A program made the translations under genes and the position numbers. The notes under the pieces were generated by a model. The model was not told the origin of the DNA. It saw only the letters and a program-made list of their open reading frames with translations, and did not search any database. From Metabacillus fastidiosus NBRC 101226 (GTDB lineage Bacteria > Bacillota > Bacilli > Bacillales > Bacillaceae), in NCBI RefSeq assembly GCF_001591625.1, contig NZ_BCVG01000011.1, forward strand, positions 1-64,000: 64,000 nucleotides of DNA, read 5' to 3'. This document shows positions 1 through 10,720 of this stretch, one piece after another. How positions within the stretch are numbered: position 1 is the stretch's first letter; each line of letters begins with the position of its first letter.

Positions 1-514
1 CCTGATCATGCTCTTCTATGATAAATTCTGCTTTTTCTTCAACATCCTCTTCAATAGAGAATACTTCTCTCTTTGACACTGATTCTTCTTGAATAATTCC
101 GCTAATTGCTAAATCAGCAACTAATTTTAAACACTTCACTTCCGGTAAATCATAATCAAACGATTCAATTGTAACAAAGACTTCATTCAAATTCCGGATT
201 TTTTCTCTCGGAACTGTGATATCGACTGGAAAACGATGACTTAATAAACTTACTCCATCTTCTGTCGTTATAATTTCATTGACATAACGCATATTTCCAT
301 ATTCAAAGAAATTAACTTCTTCTTCCGCTTGCTCATCTATTTTGTACTCACCCATGAGCAGTAATGCACCTCTTATTGAAACATATTGATCATGCTCATG
401 AATGGAGATGTCAGGATCTAAGGAGATTGATAAAAGCTCAGACACTTCCTGTCCCTTTTGAAACCAAACTGATTCTTCAATTGAAAACCGTAATTGCTGC
501 TCTTCCTGTGGCAA
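1..514 (-). CDS. spoVID: SpoVID spore coat assembly protein, 5' part only
   Basis: The gene runs off the left edge, so only about the first 171 codons are present. The start is TTG at 514, preceded by an AAAGGAGG ribosome site 6-7 bases upstream. The N-terminus reads (M)PQEEQQLRFSIEESVWFQKG and continues with a stretch on GQEVSELLSISLDPDI, the conserved N-terminal region of SpoVID that directs it to the forespore surface. Later codons become rich in Glu, as in the family's acidic middle. The C-terminal LysM domain lies outside the window. SpoVID is a mother-cell protein needed for encasement of the spore by the coat. It follows the heme operon, as in Bacillus subtilis, but a terminator after hemL suggests its own sporulation promoter. 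Confidence 0.9.
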   Translation of the reverse strand, partial: MPQEEQQLRFSIEESVWFQKGQEVSELLSISLDPDISIHEHDQYVSIRGALLLMGEYKIDEQAEEEVNFFEYGNMRYVNEIITTEDGVSLLSHRFPVDITVPREKIRNLNEVFVTIESFDYDLPEVKCLKLVADLAISGIIQEESVSKREVFSIEEDVEEKAEFIIEEHDQ

Positions 515-560
515 AATAATTCCTCCTTTCAAATCGCCTCAAAAATACGATGACAATACA

Positions 561-588
561 GATTTATGTGAAAATGGAGGAATTATGA
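561..588 (-). promoter_or_regulatory. Possible SigE-type promoter of spoVID
   Basis: On the minus strand a TCATAATT element (581-588) is followed after 12 bases by CATAAATC (561-568). This resembles the SigE pattern (an ATA-containing -35 and CATACANT -10) and would give a leader of about 40 bases before the TTG start. Match is partial; SigE control of spoVID is known in B. subtilis, the exact site here is inferred. Confidence 0.3.
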
Positions 589-700
589 TTATAATCTGTT
601 CTTTATTTGTTATTGCTCTATATATTCACAACTTTGCCTTGCTTATTCTCAACTTTTCACCACATAAAAAGATTGCGACAAAATTCAACCATCTTACCAA

Positions 701-728
701 ACAAAAAAACGAGGCAAAATCGCCTCGT
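701..728 (-). terminator. Rho-independent terminator of the hem operon
   Basis: A 7-bp perfect stem (ACGAGGC at 709-715 with GCCTCGT at 722-728, 6-base loop) is followed on the minus strand by seven T residues (702-708). It directly abuts the hemL stop codon, so it ends the heme transcript and separates it from spoVID. Confidence 0.85.
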
Positions 729-729
729 C

Positions 730-2016
730 TTATTTTAATCTCGAAAAAGCTTTTCTCGCTGCTTCGATCGTATATTCAATATCTTCATCTGTATGTGCTG
801 TTGAAAGGAATAAACCTTCAAATTGTGATGGCGGTAAAAATACACCTTCATTCGCCATTTCACGGAAATATGCCGCAAAATAATCTAAGTTAGATTTTTT
901 CGCTTTTTCATAGTTAATAACATCTTCATTTGTGAAGAAGAAACCGACCATTGAGCCTGCACGATTAAGTGTATGCGGAATATCGAATTCTTTCGCTGCT
1001 GCAGATAATCCTTCTTCTAAACGATCTGCTTTTCGATTAAATTCTTTATATGTTTCTGGTGTTAATAATTTTAATGTTTCTAATCCAGCTGTCATTGCAA
1101 GCGGGTTACCTGATAATGTACCTGCTTGATAAATTGGACCACTCGGAGCAATTTGCTGCATAATTTCTGCACGGCCGCCGTATGCACCGACTGGAAGTCC
1201 ACCGCCGATTACTTTTCCTAGACAAGTAATATCAGGTGTAACACCGAAATATCCTTGTGCACAGTTGTAATCAACACGGAAGCCTGTCATTACTTCATCA
1301 AATATTAATAATGCACCGTACTCTTTTGTGATTTCTCTTAATCCTTCTAAAAATCCTGGCTGTGGTGGAACAACACCCATATTTCCAGCAACAGGCTCCA
1401 CGATCAAGCCAGCGATATCTTCTCCGAATTGTTCGAAAGCATATTTTACACTTTCAAGATCATTATAAGGAATAGTGATCGTATTTTTTGCAATACCTTC
1501 CGGAACACCAGGACTGTCAGGCAAACCTAATGTTGCCACACCAGAGCCTGCTTTAATTAATAATGAATCGCCATGTCCATGATAACAGCCTTCAAATTTA
1601 ATTATTTTATTGCGTCCAGTATAACCGCGCGCAAGACGCAACGCACTCATCGTTGCCTCTGTACCAGAGCTTACCATACGCACAACTTCAATCGAAGGAA
1701 CACGCTCAATAACAAGGTTTGCGAGTTCATTTTCAATCAATGTTGGTGCACCAAAGCTCGTTCCGGATTCGACTACTTTCTTAATCGCTTCAACGACAGA
1801 GTCTTTTGAATGACCGTGAATAAGAGGTCCCCATGAAAGAACGTAGTCAATATATTGGTTGCCGTCAATATCATATATTTTTGATCCTTTGCCGCGTTCC
1901 ATAAAAATTGGATTCATTCCAACCGATTTAAAAGCACGAACAGGACTGTTAACCCCACCTGGCATTAGTTTAATTGCTTCTTCAAATGCTGCTTTTGATT
2001 TTTCATAGCTTCTCAT
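730..2016 (-). CDS. hemL: Glutamate-1-semialdehyde 2,1-aminomutase
   Basis: 428-residue PLP enzyme that converts glutamate-1-semialdehyde to 5-aminolevulinate, second step of the C5 heme pathway, in the cytoplasm. The PLP-binding lysine is K268 in the motif [17 protein letters not shown], and the class-III aminotransferase signature [13 protein letters not shown] lies just before it. Length matches the family (about 430). ATG start preceded by GGGAGGAAA, 16 bases after the hemB stop. It is the last gene of hemA-hemX-hemC-hemD-hemB-hemL; together with hemA it supplies 5-aminolevulinate for hemB. No missing residues seen. Confidence 0.97.
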   Translation of the reverse strand: MRSYEKSKAAFEEAIKLMPGGVNSPVRAFKSVGMNPIFMERGKGSKIYDIDGNQYIDYVLSWGPLIHGHSKDSVVEAIKKVVESGTSFGAPTLIENELANLVIERVPSIEVVRMVSSGTEATMSALRLARGYTGRNKIIKFEGCYHGHGDSLLIKAGSGVATLGLPDSPGVPEGIAKNTITIPYNDLESVKYAFEQFGEDIAGLIVEPVAGNMGVVPPQPGFLEGLREITKEYGALLIFDEVMTGFRVDYNCAQGYFGVTPDITCLGKVIGGGLPVGAYGGRAEIMQQIAPSGPIYQAGTLSGNPLAMTAGLETLKLLTPETYKEFNRKADRLEEGLSAAAKEFDIPHTLNRAGSMVGFFFTNEDVINYEKAKKSNLDYFAAYFREMANEGVFLPPSQFEGLFLSTAHTDEDIEYTIEAARKAFSRLK

Positions 2017-2032
2017 TTGCTTTTTTCCTCCC

Positions 2033-3010
2033 TTAATCTTCTTTCAGCCAGCGAGCGACATCTTTTGCATGATATGTAAGGATTAAATCAACACCCGCAC
2101 GCTTCATTCCAATTAAAGTTTCCATGACAATCGCTTTTTCGTCAACCCATCCGTTCTGTGCAGCTGCCTTAATCATTGAATATTCCCCGCTCACATTATA
2201 AGCAACAATCGGTACATTGAAATTATTTTTCACATCACGAATAATATCTAAATAAGCGAGCGCCGGCTTTACAATTAAGAAGTCCGCACCTTCTTCTAAA
2301 TCAGATTGTGCTTCCCTTAATGCTTCTTCACGGTTTGCAGGATCCATTTGATATGTTTTACGATCACCGAACTGCGGAGAGCTATGTGCTGCATCGCGGA
2401 AAGGACCATAATAAGCACTTGCATATTTAACAGCATAAGACATGATTGGTACATCGATAAATCCCGCTTCATCAAGCCCATGGCGAATAGCTGAAACAAA
2501 CCCATCCATCATATTAGACGGTGCAATAATATCCGCCCCTGCCTTTGCCTGGCTTACAGCAGTACGTGCAAGAAGTTCAAGTGACTCATCATTTAATACT
2601 TGTCCATTCTCCACAACTCCGCAATGTCCATGATTTGTATATTGGCAAAGACATGTATCTGCGATAACGACTAATTCGGGAAAAGATTCTTTGATTTGTG
2701 AAATAGTACGCTGTGTAATACCTGTATCACAGTATGCTTGTGATCCTTTTTCATCTTTTTCGTTTGGCACACCAAAAACGATGACTGATTTAATTCCGAG
2801 TCTGACGACCTCTTCCATTTCCTTATGAACATTGTCTAAAGAAAGTTGATAAACTCCCGGCATAGAAGCAATTTCTTCTTTTTTATTTTCCCCTTCTACA
2901 ACAAAAAAAGGATAGATTAAATCTTCTGCATGAAGATATGTTTCCCGGACTAATGCTCTCATACTTGCATTCGTACGCAATCTGCGATGACGATTAAAAT
3001 AATTTCCCAT
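2033..3010 (-). CDS. hemB: Delta-aminolevulinic acid dehydratase (porphobilinogen synthase)
   Basis: 325 residues. Condenses two 5-aminolevulinate molecules to porphobilinogen. The catalytic lysines are visible as K195 ([17 protein letters not shown]) and K248 ([12 protein letters not shown]). Cysteines C120, C122 and C130 in [13 protein letters not shown] are the zinc-site type. Its ATG overlaps the hemD stop by one base (TAATG at 3010), and its GGGAGGAA ribosome site lies within hemD, so the two are probably translationally coupled. Complete, with normal length for the family. Confidence 0.97.
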   Translation of the reverse strand: MGNYFNRHRRLRTNASMRALVRETYLHAEDLIYPFFVVEGENKKEEIASMPGVYQLSLDNVHKEMEEVVRLGIKSVIVFGVPNEKDEKGSQAYCDTGITQRTISQIKESFPELVVIADTCLCQYTNHGHCGVVENGQVLNDESLELLARTAVSQAKAGADIIAPSNMMDGFVSAIRHGLDEAGFIDVPIMSYAVKYASAYYGPFRDAAHSSPQFGDRKTYQMDPANREEALREAQSDLEEGADFLIVKPALAYLDIIRDVKNNFNVPIVAYNVSGEYSMIKAAAQNGWVDEKAIVMETLIGMKRAGVDLILTYHAKDVARWLKED

Positions 3011-3795
3011 TACATATTCCTCCCGTTATTACATATGCTTTCCATAAGCTCAACCATTTTATCAGTCGTATACTCTAAGGGCATGAAACCATTTAATCCA
3101 TATTCTTTTAACGCATTATTCGTAATCGGTCCAATGCTTACAATTGTCAGCTTTTCAAGATACTCTTTATATTTCTCTTTATCAATTATTTTCATAAAGC
3201 TGTGAACAGTTGAGGGACTTGTAAATGTAATAAAATCCAGCTTATTTTCTTCTAATAACTTTTTCAATATCGTTTCTTCTTCATCATTATGAATTGTATT
3301 ATAAACGACCAGATCTGTCACAGTAAATTCCTCAGCTTTTAAATGCTCAATTAATACTGGTCTTGCCAAATTTCCTCGGACAATGAGAATACTTGATTTT
3401 TTCTTCAGTTTATTAGCAATTTCATCCGCCAGTTCTTCAGCAATAAATTCAGTCGGCATAATCTGAACGGAAACGCCCAGACTTTCGATTTCTTTCCTTG
3501 TTTTAATACCCACTGCTGCAATAACGAATGAATTCAGTGAATGAAAGGGAATATTATGAAGATCTAAGTACTGCTTAAAAAAAATAACACCATTCACACT
3601 TGTAAATACAATGCTATCAAAAGTTTGAAGCTTTTTCATGACAGATTCATCATTATGATTAGCCTCAATTTTTAAAAGAGGGGTAATGACCGGCACTCCC
3701 CCATTTTCTTCTATTCTTCTTGCAAACTTTAAGCTTTGCTCTTTCGCTCTCGTAATAAGCACACGCTTGCCTAGCAATGGACGTTTTCCATCCAT
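3010..3795 (-). CDS. hemD: Uroporphyrinogen-III synthase
   Basis: 261 residues, two-lobed HemD fold; closes and inverts hydroxymethylbilane to uroporphyrinogen III. Recognised from the N-terminal [11 protein letters not shown] motif, the FTSVNGV motif around residue 65, the [11 protein letters not shown] segment in the second lobe and [15 protein letters not shown] near the C-terminus. HemD proteins are poorly conserved, so position between hemC and hemB is strong support. Start ATG shares one base with the hemC stop (TAATG at 3795), and its stop shares one base with hemB. Confidence 0.93.
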   Translation of the reverse strand: MDGKRPLLGKRVLITRAKEQSLKFARRIEENGGVPVITPLLKIEANHNDESVMKKLQTFDSIVFTSVNGVIFFKQYLDLHNIPFHSLNSFVIAAVGIKTRKEIESLGVSVQIMPTEFIAEELADEIANKLKKKSSILIVRGNLARPVLIEHLKAEEFTVTDLVVYNTIHNDEEETILKKLLEENKLDFITFTSPSTVHSFMKIIDKEKYKEYLEKLTIVSIGPITNNALKEYGLNGFMPLEYTTDKMVELMESICNNGRNM

Positions 3796-4727
3796 TATTT
3801 ATCAAGCTCCTCTTTTACTCTGTCAATCAGCTCTTTTGCACCTTGACCTGTCAACACTTTAGCAGCTTCTTTACCGACAGTAATTGGATCTTTACCTGTC
3901 TGCATTTCCTTATAAATTTCATCTCCATCAGGAGAAGCGATAAGTGCTGTTAATGTTACCTCTTTATTATCATTCACAGTTGCAAAGCCCGCAATCGGCA
4001 CTTGGCAGCCGCCTTCCATCTCATGTAAAAATGCACGTTCTGCTGTCACAGCTAAATGTGTTGCTTCATCAGTAAACTTTGCTAATAAATCAAGCACTTC
4101 TTTATCATCTTCCCGGCATTCAATACTAAGAGCACCTTGACCAACAGCCGGCAGACAAATATCAGGATCTAAAAACTCAGAGACAATTTCCTTATTCCAG
4201 CCAATTCTTGATAAACCTGCAGCAGCTAAAATAATGGCATCGTATTCTTCGTCTTGAAGTTTTTTAAGTCTTGTATCAATATTTCCACGTATCCACTTTA
4301 TTTCAACATTTGGTCTTCTTCTTAATATTTGAGCACTTCTGCGGAGACTGCTCGTACCGATGATTGCTCCTTCTGGCAGTTCATCTAATGTTTTATTATC
4401 CTTTGAAATGAGCACATCACGATGATCCTCACGATGAGGGATACAACCGATTGTAAGACCCTCTGGCAAAACAGCCGGCATATCTTTCATACTGTGCACA
4501 GCCATGTCGATTTCACCATCAAGCATCGCCTGTTCAATCTCTTTTACGAATAAGCCTTTCCCACCAACTTTTGACAGAGTTACATCAATAATCTGGTCAC
4601 CTTTCGTTACAATTTCCTTCACTTCAAATTCAAAAGGAAGACCGAATTCTTTCAATCTATCGATAACCCAATTTGTTTGTGTTAATGCAAGCTTGCTTCG
4701 TCTCGATCCAACTACTATTTTTCTCAT
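3795..4727 (-). CDS. hemC: Porphobilinogen deaminase (hydroxymethylbilane synthase)
   Basis: 310 residues. Polymerises four porphobilinogens to hydroxymethylbilane. The cysteine that carries the dipyrromethane cofactor is C241 in [11 protein letters not shown]. Other family signatures are [12 protein letters not shown] at the N-terminus, VHSMKDMP (about residues 77-84), [10 protein letters not shown] and [12 protein letters not shown] start with an AGGAGGA site upstream (4730-4738), 21 bases after the hemX stop. Fourth biosynthetic function of the operon; hemD follows with a one-base overlap. Confidence 0.97.
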   Translation of the reverse strand: MRKIVVGSRRSKLALTQTNWVIDRLKEFGLPFEFEVKEIVTKGDQIIDVTLSKVGGKGLFVKEIEQAMLDGEIDMAVHSMKDMPAVLPEGLTIGCIPHREDHRDVLISKDNKTLDELPEGAIIGTSSLRRSAQILRRRPNVEIKWIRGNIDTRLKKLQDEEYDAIILAAAGLSRIGWNKEIVSEFLDPDICLPAVGQGALSIECREDDKEVLDLLAKFTDEATHLAVTAERAFLHEMEGGCQVPIAGFATVNDNKEVTLTALIASPDGDEIYKEMQTGKDPITVGKEAAKVLTGQGAKELIDRVKEELDK

Positions 4728-4748
4728 AAAAAATCCTCCTACAGCGGC

Positions 4749-5591
4749 TTAATAGTTCCAATAATGAAAATTCGATAAACTTCCGAATAAGAAAAAGTTA
4801 ATAAGTACGACTAAAAATGAAATTATATTCCAATAAGCTACTGCCTTTCCCTGCAGCTCCCTTACAAGGCGATTATATAAATAAAAGCTGTACGTGGAGA
4901 GCACAATGAAAGAACCAATCACTTTCGCATCATACCACCCAAAATTAGGAATTTTAATATAAGCCCAAATAATTCCTAAAATCAAACTTAATAATAACAT
5001 TGGTACACCCATTACATTTAATACGTAAGACATATGTTCAAGCTTTGATAAATCCTCCAGCCGCCGCAATCTTTTCCCCCATTTTTTCTTTTTTAACAGA
5101 TTATACTGCAGCATATATAAAAGAGAAAAAACGAACGATAAAGAGAATGCTCCATAAGATAAAATCGCCATCGTTATATGGATAAACAGCAATTCTGAAA
5201 CGAGCTGGCCGGAAACAGCTACCGATTCATGCTGAGAAGGTGCAAATGTATGCAAAGCCATCATAATAAAACCAAGAACATTCGTAAAAAACATAATAAA
5301 TTCAGCTTTAATAAATTTATTCAGGGCAAGTGATAATGTAACTAATACCCATGTATAGAAATAAAGCCCCTCAAACATATTCAAAACGGGAAATCTTTCT
5401 ATTTCATACATTCGATTAAATAAAAAAAATGTTTGAAAAACCCAAACAATAGAAAGTAACCAGAAGGCAGCCTTGCTTACCTTCCGGTTATGAATTAAAA
5501 AATCTATAAAATATAAAAGGACACATAATGCATATATAATGATCGTTGCTTCATTTAACCTTGTCATATCGATCATAAGAAAGTCACTCAC
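4749..5591 (-). CDS. hemX: HemX integral membrane protein (CcsA-like)
   Basis: 280 residues with about eight hydrophobic segments, related to the CcsA/CcmC-type cytochrome c assembly membrane proteins and matching Bacillus HemX. In B. subtilis HemX lowers the cellular amount of HemA; the mechanism is not visible here. It abuts hemA: codon 1 as given is GTG at 5591, directly after the hemA TAA. Alternative starts are ATG at 5576 and ATG at 5567 (MTRLNEATII); the latter fits the B. subtilis N-terminus. No clear Shine-Dalgarno decides between them. Histidines in helical segments could bind heme, which is inference. Confidence 0.9.
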   Translation of the reverse strand: MSDFLMIDMTRLNEATIIIYALCVLLYFIDFLIHNRKVSKAAFWLLSIVWVFQTFFLFNRMYEIERFPVLNMFEGLYFYTWVLVTLSLALNKFIKAEFIMFFTNVLGFIMMALHTFAPSQHESVAVSGQLVSELLFIHITMAILSYGAFSLSFVFSLLYMLQYNLLKKKKWGKRLRRLEDLSKLEHMSYVLNVMGVPMLLLSLILGIIWAYIKIPNFGWYDAKVIGSFIVLSTYSFYLYNRLVRELQGKAVAYWNIISFLVVLINFFLFGSLSNFHYWNY

Positions 5592-6932
5592 TTACGATTG
5601 AAGTGAAACTTGGTGTCTAATAACTTGCTCGTTGGTGTCTCTTTGTCCACCGATCGGTTCCTCAACAACCTCTTCAATATTAAATATTTTTTGGAATAGA
5701 TCTAGCATCTGCTCAGCATTTGGTTCAGCAGCCAACTCTTTTACTTTCACAATCGGATCACGAAGCATTTGATTAATAATACTCTTCGTATGCTTATTCA
5801 ACACTTTCTTTTCACGTTCTGTTAAATTCGGCATCTTTCTTTCAATACTTTGCATCGTTTCTGCCTGAATCGCTAATGCCTTTTCACGAAGGGCAGAGAT
5901 AACTGGGACAACCCCTAATGTGTTAATCCATTGTTTAAACTCAACCATCTCGGCTTCAATTAAAAGATGAATCTGTTCTGCAGCAGCTTCTCTTTCTTTT
6001 AAATTCGCTTCCACGATTCCTTGAAGATCATCTATATCATATAAAAAGACATTATCAAGCTCTGCCAATTTAGGATCAAGATCACGAGGTACAGCAATAT
6101 CAACCATAAATAATGGTCTTCCTTTTCTCATCTTCTCTACGTATGTCATTAATTCTTTCGTAATGACGAAACCGTTTGCACCAGTTGAGCTAATAACGAT
6201 ATCGGCCTCAAGAAGTGCGCATTGCAGCTCATTCATTCCTTTTGCCTGTCCATCAAAACGCTGTGCTAAAACCTCTGCTTTCTCAACTGTACGGTTGAGA
6301 ACAGTTACTTTATCGACACCGCTTCCATGCAAGTTTTTTACTGCCAACTCGCCCATTTTCCCGGCACCTAAAATAAGTACATGCTTCGTCTTTAAATCAC
6401 CGAAAATCTTCTTTCCTAACTCAACAGCTGCATAGCTTACAGAAACAGCATTTGCACCAATTTCTGTTTCCGCATGTGCTCTTTTTGCCAGCGTAATTGC
6501 TTGTTTAAAAAGTTGATTAAAAACTGTTCCGATCGTCTCTTCTTCCTGTGCTAGCAAAAAGCTTGTGCGTACTTGTCCGAGAATTTGCGTCTCACCTAAA
6601 ATCATTGAATCCAGACCACAGGCAACTTTAAAAAGATGATCAATTGCGCCATCTGTCTCGTATATGTTTAAATATGGAGTAATATCATCTTTATCAAAAC
6701 CGAACCAATTAGCTAAAAAAGCTTTTACATAGTAACGGCCAGTATGCAACTGATCAACAACAGCATAAATTTCAGTCCGGTTACAGGTTGAGACAATAAT
6801 ATTCTCTAAAACACTTTTCTGTTTTTTTAACTGTTTCATCGCTTGTCCTAATTCATTAGGTTGAAAAGTAAGCTTTTCACGAATTTCAACAGGGGCAGTC
6901 TTATAATTTAAACTGACTACAAGAATATGCAT
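5592..6932 (-). CDS. hemA: Glutamyl-tRNA reductase
   Basis: 446 residues. NADPH-dependent reduction of glutamyl-tRNA(Glu) to glutamate-1-semialdehyde, the first committed step of heme synthesis. The nucleophilic cysteine is C50 in [14 protein letters not shown]. The catalytic domain is followed by a Rossmann NADPH domain ([18 protein letters not shown], around residues 185-202) and a C-terminal dimerisation helix region. ATG start with an AAAGGAAA site. First gene of the operon; the promoter must lie in 6933-7080, where a perfect 11-bp inverted repeat and an extended -10 are seen. PerR control is known in B. subtilis, but I see no clear PerR box. Confidence 0.97.
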   Translation of the reverse strand: MHILVVSLNYKTAPVEIREKLTFQPNELGQAMKQLKKQKSVLENIIVSTCNRTEIYAVVDQLHTGRYYVKAFLANWFGFDKDDITPYLNIYETDGAIDHLFKVACGLDSMILGETQILGQVRTSFLLAQEEETIGTVFNQLFKQAITLAKRAHAETEIGANAVSVSYAAVELGKKIFGDLKTKHVLILGAGKMGELAVKNLHGSGVDKVTVLNRTVEKAEVLAQRFDGQAKGMNELQCALLEADIVISSTGANGFVITKELMTYVEKMRKGRPLFMVDIAVPRDLDPKLAELDNVFLYDIDDLQGIVEANLKEREAAAEQIHLLIEAEMVEFKQWINTLGVVPVISALREKALAIQAETMQSIERKMPNLTEREKKVLNKHTKSIINQMLRDPIVKVKELAAEPNAEQMLDLFQKIFNIEEVVEEPIGGQRDTNEQVIRHQVSLQS

Positions 6933-6971
6933 TTTCCTTTTACACTCCCAAATGAAAATTCTCTACTAATA

Positions 6972-7032
6972 AGTATACCATGTTCAAATTTTTTCTTTAT
7001 TGTTAAATTTGAACAGTATATGAAAATCTATG
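6972..7032. promoter_or_regulatory. hemA / divergent gene promoter region with 11-bp inverted repeat
   Basis: TGTTCAAATTT (6981-6991) and AAATTTGAACA (7005-7015) form a perfect inverted repeat with a 13-base spacer. On the minus strand an extended -10 (TGGTATACT, 6973-6981) adjoins its left arm and faces hemA. On the plus strand the right arm contains TTGAAC, followed 19 bases later by TATGAT with a TGG extension (7034-7039), facing the divergent membrane gene. A protein bound here could affect both promoters. The promoters are inferred from sequence only. Confidence 0.4.
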
Positions 7033-7223
7033 GTATGATACAATCAAAATGGCTACATTTCGTCATATTTAGCTAAATTATACACACTCGTTCTTTATAA
7101 AGAAAATACATCCTATTTATTTTCTTTATAAAGTACACCTTTAATATGTTTTCTCTATTAAGTACAATAACAAAAAAAACTATATCAATCAAGTTACTAA
7201 GTTTATATGCATGGGGTGATATT

Positions 7224-7745
7224 ATGAAGAAAATCGGTTTATTTCCTGCTGTTCTTTTATTAATGTTTGGAATTTATTTCTTATTCCAAAAAACAAATGC
7301 TCAAATTTTTGATGGGTTATTTAGTTGGCAAATGTCTCTTATTGTTATCGGATTATCCTTTCTCATTAGCGGGCATATGGAGAGGGATCATTCGACAATA
7401 TTACCTGGAACTATTTTAATTGGTCTTGGTGTTCATTTGATTTATGCTCCAAAAGTCTCAACTTGGCCGAGCCATTCGACAATGTTCTTATGTATTATAG
7501 CAGTTGGTCTGTTACTTACATCTGTCAGCACTAAAACCGGATATATCCAAAGTGTCATTGTCTTTTTATTTGCTCTATTTATCCATTATTATGATGATCT
7601 TATGCAATCTTTAAACAGCAAACAGCAAATGGTGCAAATGATTAATACGGTGGAACCTTTAGTAGTACCCCTAGTGCAGCCGGCAATATTGATTTTAGCC
7701 AGCGGGGCTATCGTATTATATATGAAGAAAAATAAAAGTTCATAG
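7224..7745 (+). CDS. ysxD: Predicted multi-pass membrane protein (YsxD-like)
   Basis: 173 residues starting MKKIGLFPAV at ATG 7224, with GGGGTGAT 5-11 bases upstream. The same frame is open back to 7146, but that stretch has no ribosome site. About four to five hydrophobic helices span almost the whole chain, with a short KKNKSS tail; no enzymatic motif is visible. It is transcribed away from hemA and converges on ysxC. Its place between hemA and ysxC fits B. subtilis ysxD as I remember it; the name rests on position more than on sequence. Function unknown. Confidence 0.75.
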   Translation: MKKIGLFPAVLLLMFGIYFLFQKTNAQIFDGLFSWQMSLIVIGLSFLISGHMERDHSTILPGTILIGLGVHLIYAPKVSTWPSHSTMFLCIIAVGLLLTSVSTKTGYIQSVIVFLFALFIHYYDDLMQSLNSKQQMVQMINTVEPLVVPLVQPAILILASGAIVLYMKKNKSS

Positions 7746-7764
7746 CTTCCACTTTATACGATCA

Positions 7765-7795
7765 AAGCCCAGAATTTTATCTTTATTCTGGGCTT
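7765..7795. terminator. Convergent-gene hairpin between ysxD-like gene and ysxC
   Basis: AAGCCCAGAAT (7765-7775) pairs perfectly with ATTCTGGGCTT (7785-7795) around a 9-base loop. It sits between two converging genes, as expected for a shared terminator, but neither side has a good T-run. Confidence 0.55.
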
Positions 7796-7814
7796 AAAAT
7801 CTCTACTATTATCA

Positions 7815-8399
7815 TTATGACATAAAATGTTGAATAATATTCCAAGCTTCTTCCTTACCTTGACCTGTTTCAGATGAAAAGAGAATAAGATGATCCTCTT
7901 TCTCCATATTTAACGTTTCTTTTACCACTTTCAAATGTTTCGGCCATTTCCCTTTCGGTATTTTATCGGCCTTTGTTGCAATAACAATTGTCGGAAGGTC
8001 ATAATGCTTTAAAAAATCGTACATCGTGACATCATCTTTTGTAGGCGGATGACGGACATCTATTAACAGGATAACCGCTCTTAACTGCTCCCGGTTTTTT
8101 AAATATGTTTCAATCATTTTTCCCCATGCTTCACGCTCTGTTTTCGATACTTTCGCAAAGCCATAACCCGGGACATCAACAAAATGTAATATTTCATTAA
8201 TAATATAAAAATTCAATGTTTGTGTTTTACCAGGCTTTGATGATGTTCTCGCTAAATTTTTACGATTTATCATTTTATTAATAAATGATGATTTACCGAC
8301 ATTTGACCGGCCTGCAAGAGCAATCTCCGGCAAATCCACATCAGGATATTGAGCTGGTCTAACCGCACTTATTACAATATCAGAACTAGTTACTTTCAT
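7815..8399 (-). CDS. ysxC: Ribosome biogenesis GTPase YsxC (EngB family)
   Basis: 194 residues. Essential P-loop GTPase that helps assemble the 50S ribosomal subunit. G1 motif [10 protein letters not shown] (about residues 30-39), G3 DVPGYGF, G4 ATKADK and G5 SSETGQG are all present, in the order typical of EngB. The ATG overlaps the lonA stop (TAATG at 8399) and the GAGGAG ribosome site lies at the end of lonA, indicating translational coupling. The lonA-ysxC pair is conserved in Bacillus. Confidence 0.96.
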   Translation of the reverse strand: MKVTSSDIVISAVRPAQYPDVDLPEIALAGRSNVGKSSFINKMINRKNLARTSSKPGKTQTLNFYIINEILHFVDVPGYGFAKVSKTEREAWGKMIETYLKNREQLRAVILLIDVRHPPTKDDVTMYDFLKHYDLPTIVIATKADKIPKGKWPKHLKVVKETLNMEKEDHLILFSSETGQGKEEAWNIIQHFMS

Positions 8400-10720
8400 T
8401 ATTTCTCCTCTACTAACGCATGATTAAGTACTTCATCTAAATGAGAGACGAGCACGAAAGTAAGTTCATTGCGAACACTTTCCGGAATATCGTCTAAGTC
8501 TTTCTCATTTTCGATTGGGACAAGTACTTTCTTTAAGCCTGCTCGATGGGCACTGAGCGATTTCTCTTTTAAGCCACCAATTGGCAGCACTCTGCCTCTC
8601 AATGTAATTTCCCCTGTCATTCCTACTTCTTTGCGAACCGCACGCCCTGTTAAAGCGGAAATTAGCGCTGTTGCCATTGTTATTCCAGCAGAAGGTCCGT
8701 CTTTTGGCACTGCTCCCTCAGGAACATGGATATGGATATCATTTTTCTCGTAAAAGTCAGGATCAATTTGCAGTTGATCTGCTCTTGAACGAATATAGCT
8801 AAATGCTGCCTGTGCAGACTCTTTCATTACATCGCCCAGTTTACCAGTTAAAATAAGCTTTCCTTTTCCTGGTGTCACAGATACTTCAATCGATAATGTA
8901 TCACCGCCGACTGTCGTATAAGCAAGACCTGTTGCCACACCGATTTGGTCTTCTAATTCTGCTTCTCCGTATCTGAACTGATGCTTTCCTAAAAAGTCAA
9001 CGATATTTTTATTTGTAATCGTTACTTTTTTACGTTCTTGTTTCACTATTAATTTTGCCGATTTTCTGCAAAGTGTGGCAAGCTGTCTTTCTAAACTTCG
9101 GACACCAGCTTCACGAGTATAATAACGTATTAATGACTGAATTGCATCTTCCTTCACTAATAATTGGGATTTCTTTAAACCATGGTCATTCATTTGCTTT
9201 GGCAGCAGATGATCTTTTGCAATATGAATTTTTTCAAGCTCTGTATAACCAGAAATCGTAATAATTTCCATCCTGTCTCGCAGTGGTCCAGGAATAGATG
9301 CAAGATTATTAGCTGTTGCTATAAACATTACTTTTGATAAATCATACGTTTCTTCGATATAGTGATCACTGAAATTGTGATTTTGTTCCGGATCTAGTAC
9401 TTCAAGCATTGCTGACGATGGATCCCCTCTGAAATCGCTGGACATTTTATCAATTTCATCTAATAAAAAGACCGGATTGATCGTTCCCGCTTTTTTCATC
9501 CCTTGGATAATTCTCCCTGGCATTGCTCCGATATATGTTCGGCGATGTCCGCGAATTTCTGATTCATCTCTCACACCACCGAGGGAAACACGGACAAAGT
9601 TTCGATTTAAAGACTTTGCAATAGAACGAGCTAATGACGTTTTTCCTACCCCCGGAGGACCTGCTAAGCAAAGAATAGGACCTTTTAATGAGTTAGTTAA
9701 CTGCTGAACAGCCAAATATTCAAGCACACGCTCTTTTACTTTCTCAAGTCCATAATGTTCTTCATCTAAAACTTTCTCAGCAATATTAACATCTAAACGG
9801 TCTTCAGTAGCATTTGACCATGGGAGGGAAAGCAGCCATTCAATATAGTTGCGGATAACTCCACTCTCAGCAGAGCTTGAAGGTATCTTCTCATAACGAT
9901 CTAGTTCTTTAAGAGCTGTTGTTTTTACGTGTTCCGGCATTCCTGCTTTTTCCACTTTTTCAGTAAGAGCGGCTACTTCACCAGTCTTTCCTTCTTTATC
10001 TCCGAGCTCCTTTTGGATCGCCTTCATTTGTTCACGCAAATAATATTCTTTTTGCGTTCTTTCCATAGAGCGTTTGACGTTCTGACTAATTTTCTTTTCT
10101 AGCTGCAGAACTTCCTTTTCATTATGAATAATGGATAAAATACGATTAATTCTTTCCTTTACATCAACTGTTTCTAATATCCCTTGCTTCTCTGGGAGCT
10201 TTAACGGCAAATGGGAAGCGATAATATCTGCCATTCTTCCTGGCTCTGTAATATCTGAAACTGTTGCATATGTTTCTCCAGATATTTTTTTTGATAGTTT
10301 TATGTATTGTTCAAAATAGTCTAACATCGTTCTCATTAGAGCTTCTTCTTCCGCTGTTTTCTCTAACGGCTCTTTAAAAGTAGTAATTTCAACAGCGTAA
10401 TAATCTTCTTTCTCAACAAATGATTGAATTTCAGCACGTTCCAAACCTTCAACCAACACACGGATCGTTCCATTAGGCAATTTAAGCATTTGCTTAATTT
10501 TTGTTAATGTACCTATTGAATAAATATCTTCTATCGTAGGTTCATCTATGGATACTTCTTTTTGCGTCGTTAAAAAGATTGTATGATCATCCATCATTGC
10601 TTTTTCCAATGCCTGAATAGATTTGTCTCTGCCTACATCAAGATGCAGTACCATCGTTGGATAGACTAACAACCCTCGCAAAGGTAGGAGTGGGACGATA
10701 ATTGTCTCTCCGTTCGCCAT
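8399..10720 (-). CDS. lonA: ATP-dependent protease La (LonA)
   Basis: 773 residues, normal for LonA. N-terminal substrate-binding LAN domain (residues about 8-205) with [12 protein letters not shown], a central coiled-coil, AAA+ module with Walker [10 protein letters not shown] and Walker [11 protein letters not shown], and a C-terminal serine/lysine protease domain with S677 in [12 protein letters not shown] and the partner lysine in AHRAGLKKV. Degrades damaged and regulatory proteins in the cytoplasm. Strong ribosome site CGGAGGTG before ATG. The leader is about 160-190 bases and contains two inverted repeats, possibly regulatory. Confidence 0.98.
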   Translation of the reverse strand: MANGETIIVPLLPLRGLLVYPTMVLHLDVGRDKSIQALEKAMMDDHTIFLTTQKEVSIDEPTIEDIYSIGTLTKIKQMLKLPNGTIRVLVEGLERAEIQSFVEKEDYYAVEITTFKEPLEKTAEEEALMRTMLDYFEQYIKLSKKISGETYATVSDITEPGRMADIIASHLPLKLPEKQGILETVDVKERINRILSIIHNEKEVLQLEKKISQNVKRSMERTQKEYYLREQMKAIQKELGDKEGKTGEVAALTEKVEKAGMPEHVKTTALKELDRYEKIPSSSAESGVIRNYIEWLLSLPWSNATEDRLDVNIAEKVLDEEHYGLEKVKERVLEYLAVQQLTNSLKGPILCLAGPPGVGKTSLARSIAKSLNRNFVRVSLGGVRDESEIRGHRRTYIGAMPGRIIQGMKKAGTINPVFLLDEIDKMSSDFRGDPSSAMLEVLDPEQNHNFSDHYIEETYDLSKVMFIATANNLASIPGPLRDRMEIITISGYTELEKIHIAKDHLLPKQMNDHGLKKSQLLVKEDAIQSLIRYYTREAGVRSLERQLATLCRKSAKLIVKQERKKVTITNKNIVDFLGKHQFRYGEAELEDQIGVATGLAYTTVGGDTLSIEVSVTPGKGKLILTGKLGDVMKESAQAAFSYIRSRADQLQIDPDFYEKNDIHIHVPEGAVPKDGPSAGITMATALISALTGRAVRKEVGMTGEITLRGRVLPIGGLKEKSLSAHRAGLKKVLVPIENEKDLDDIPESVRNELTFVLVSHLDEVLNHALVEEK

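Noticed and set aside
585-893. 102-codon plus-strand frame at the hemL end
   Set aside because: Its second half is antisense to hemL and passes through the terminator; no ribosome site or family match.
7765-7795. Convergent hairpin as a strong terminator
   Set aside because: The stem is perfect but lacks T-runs on both strands, so only moderate confidence was given.
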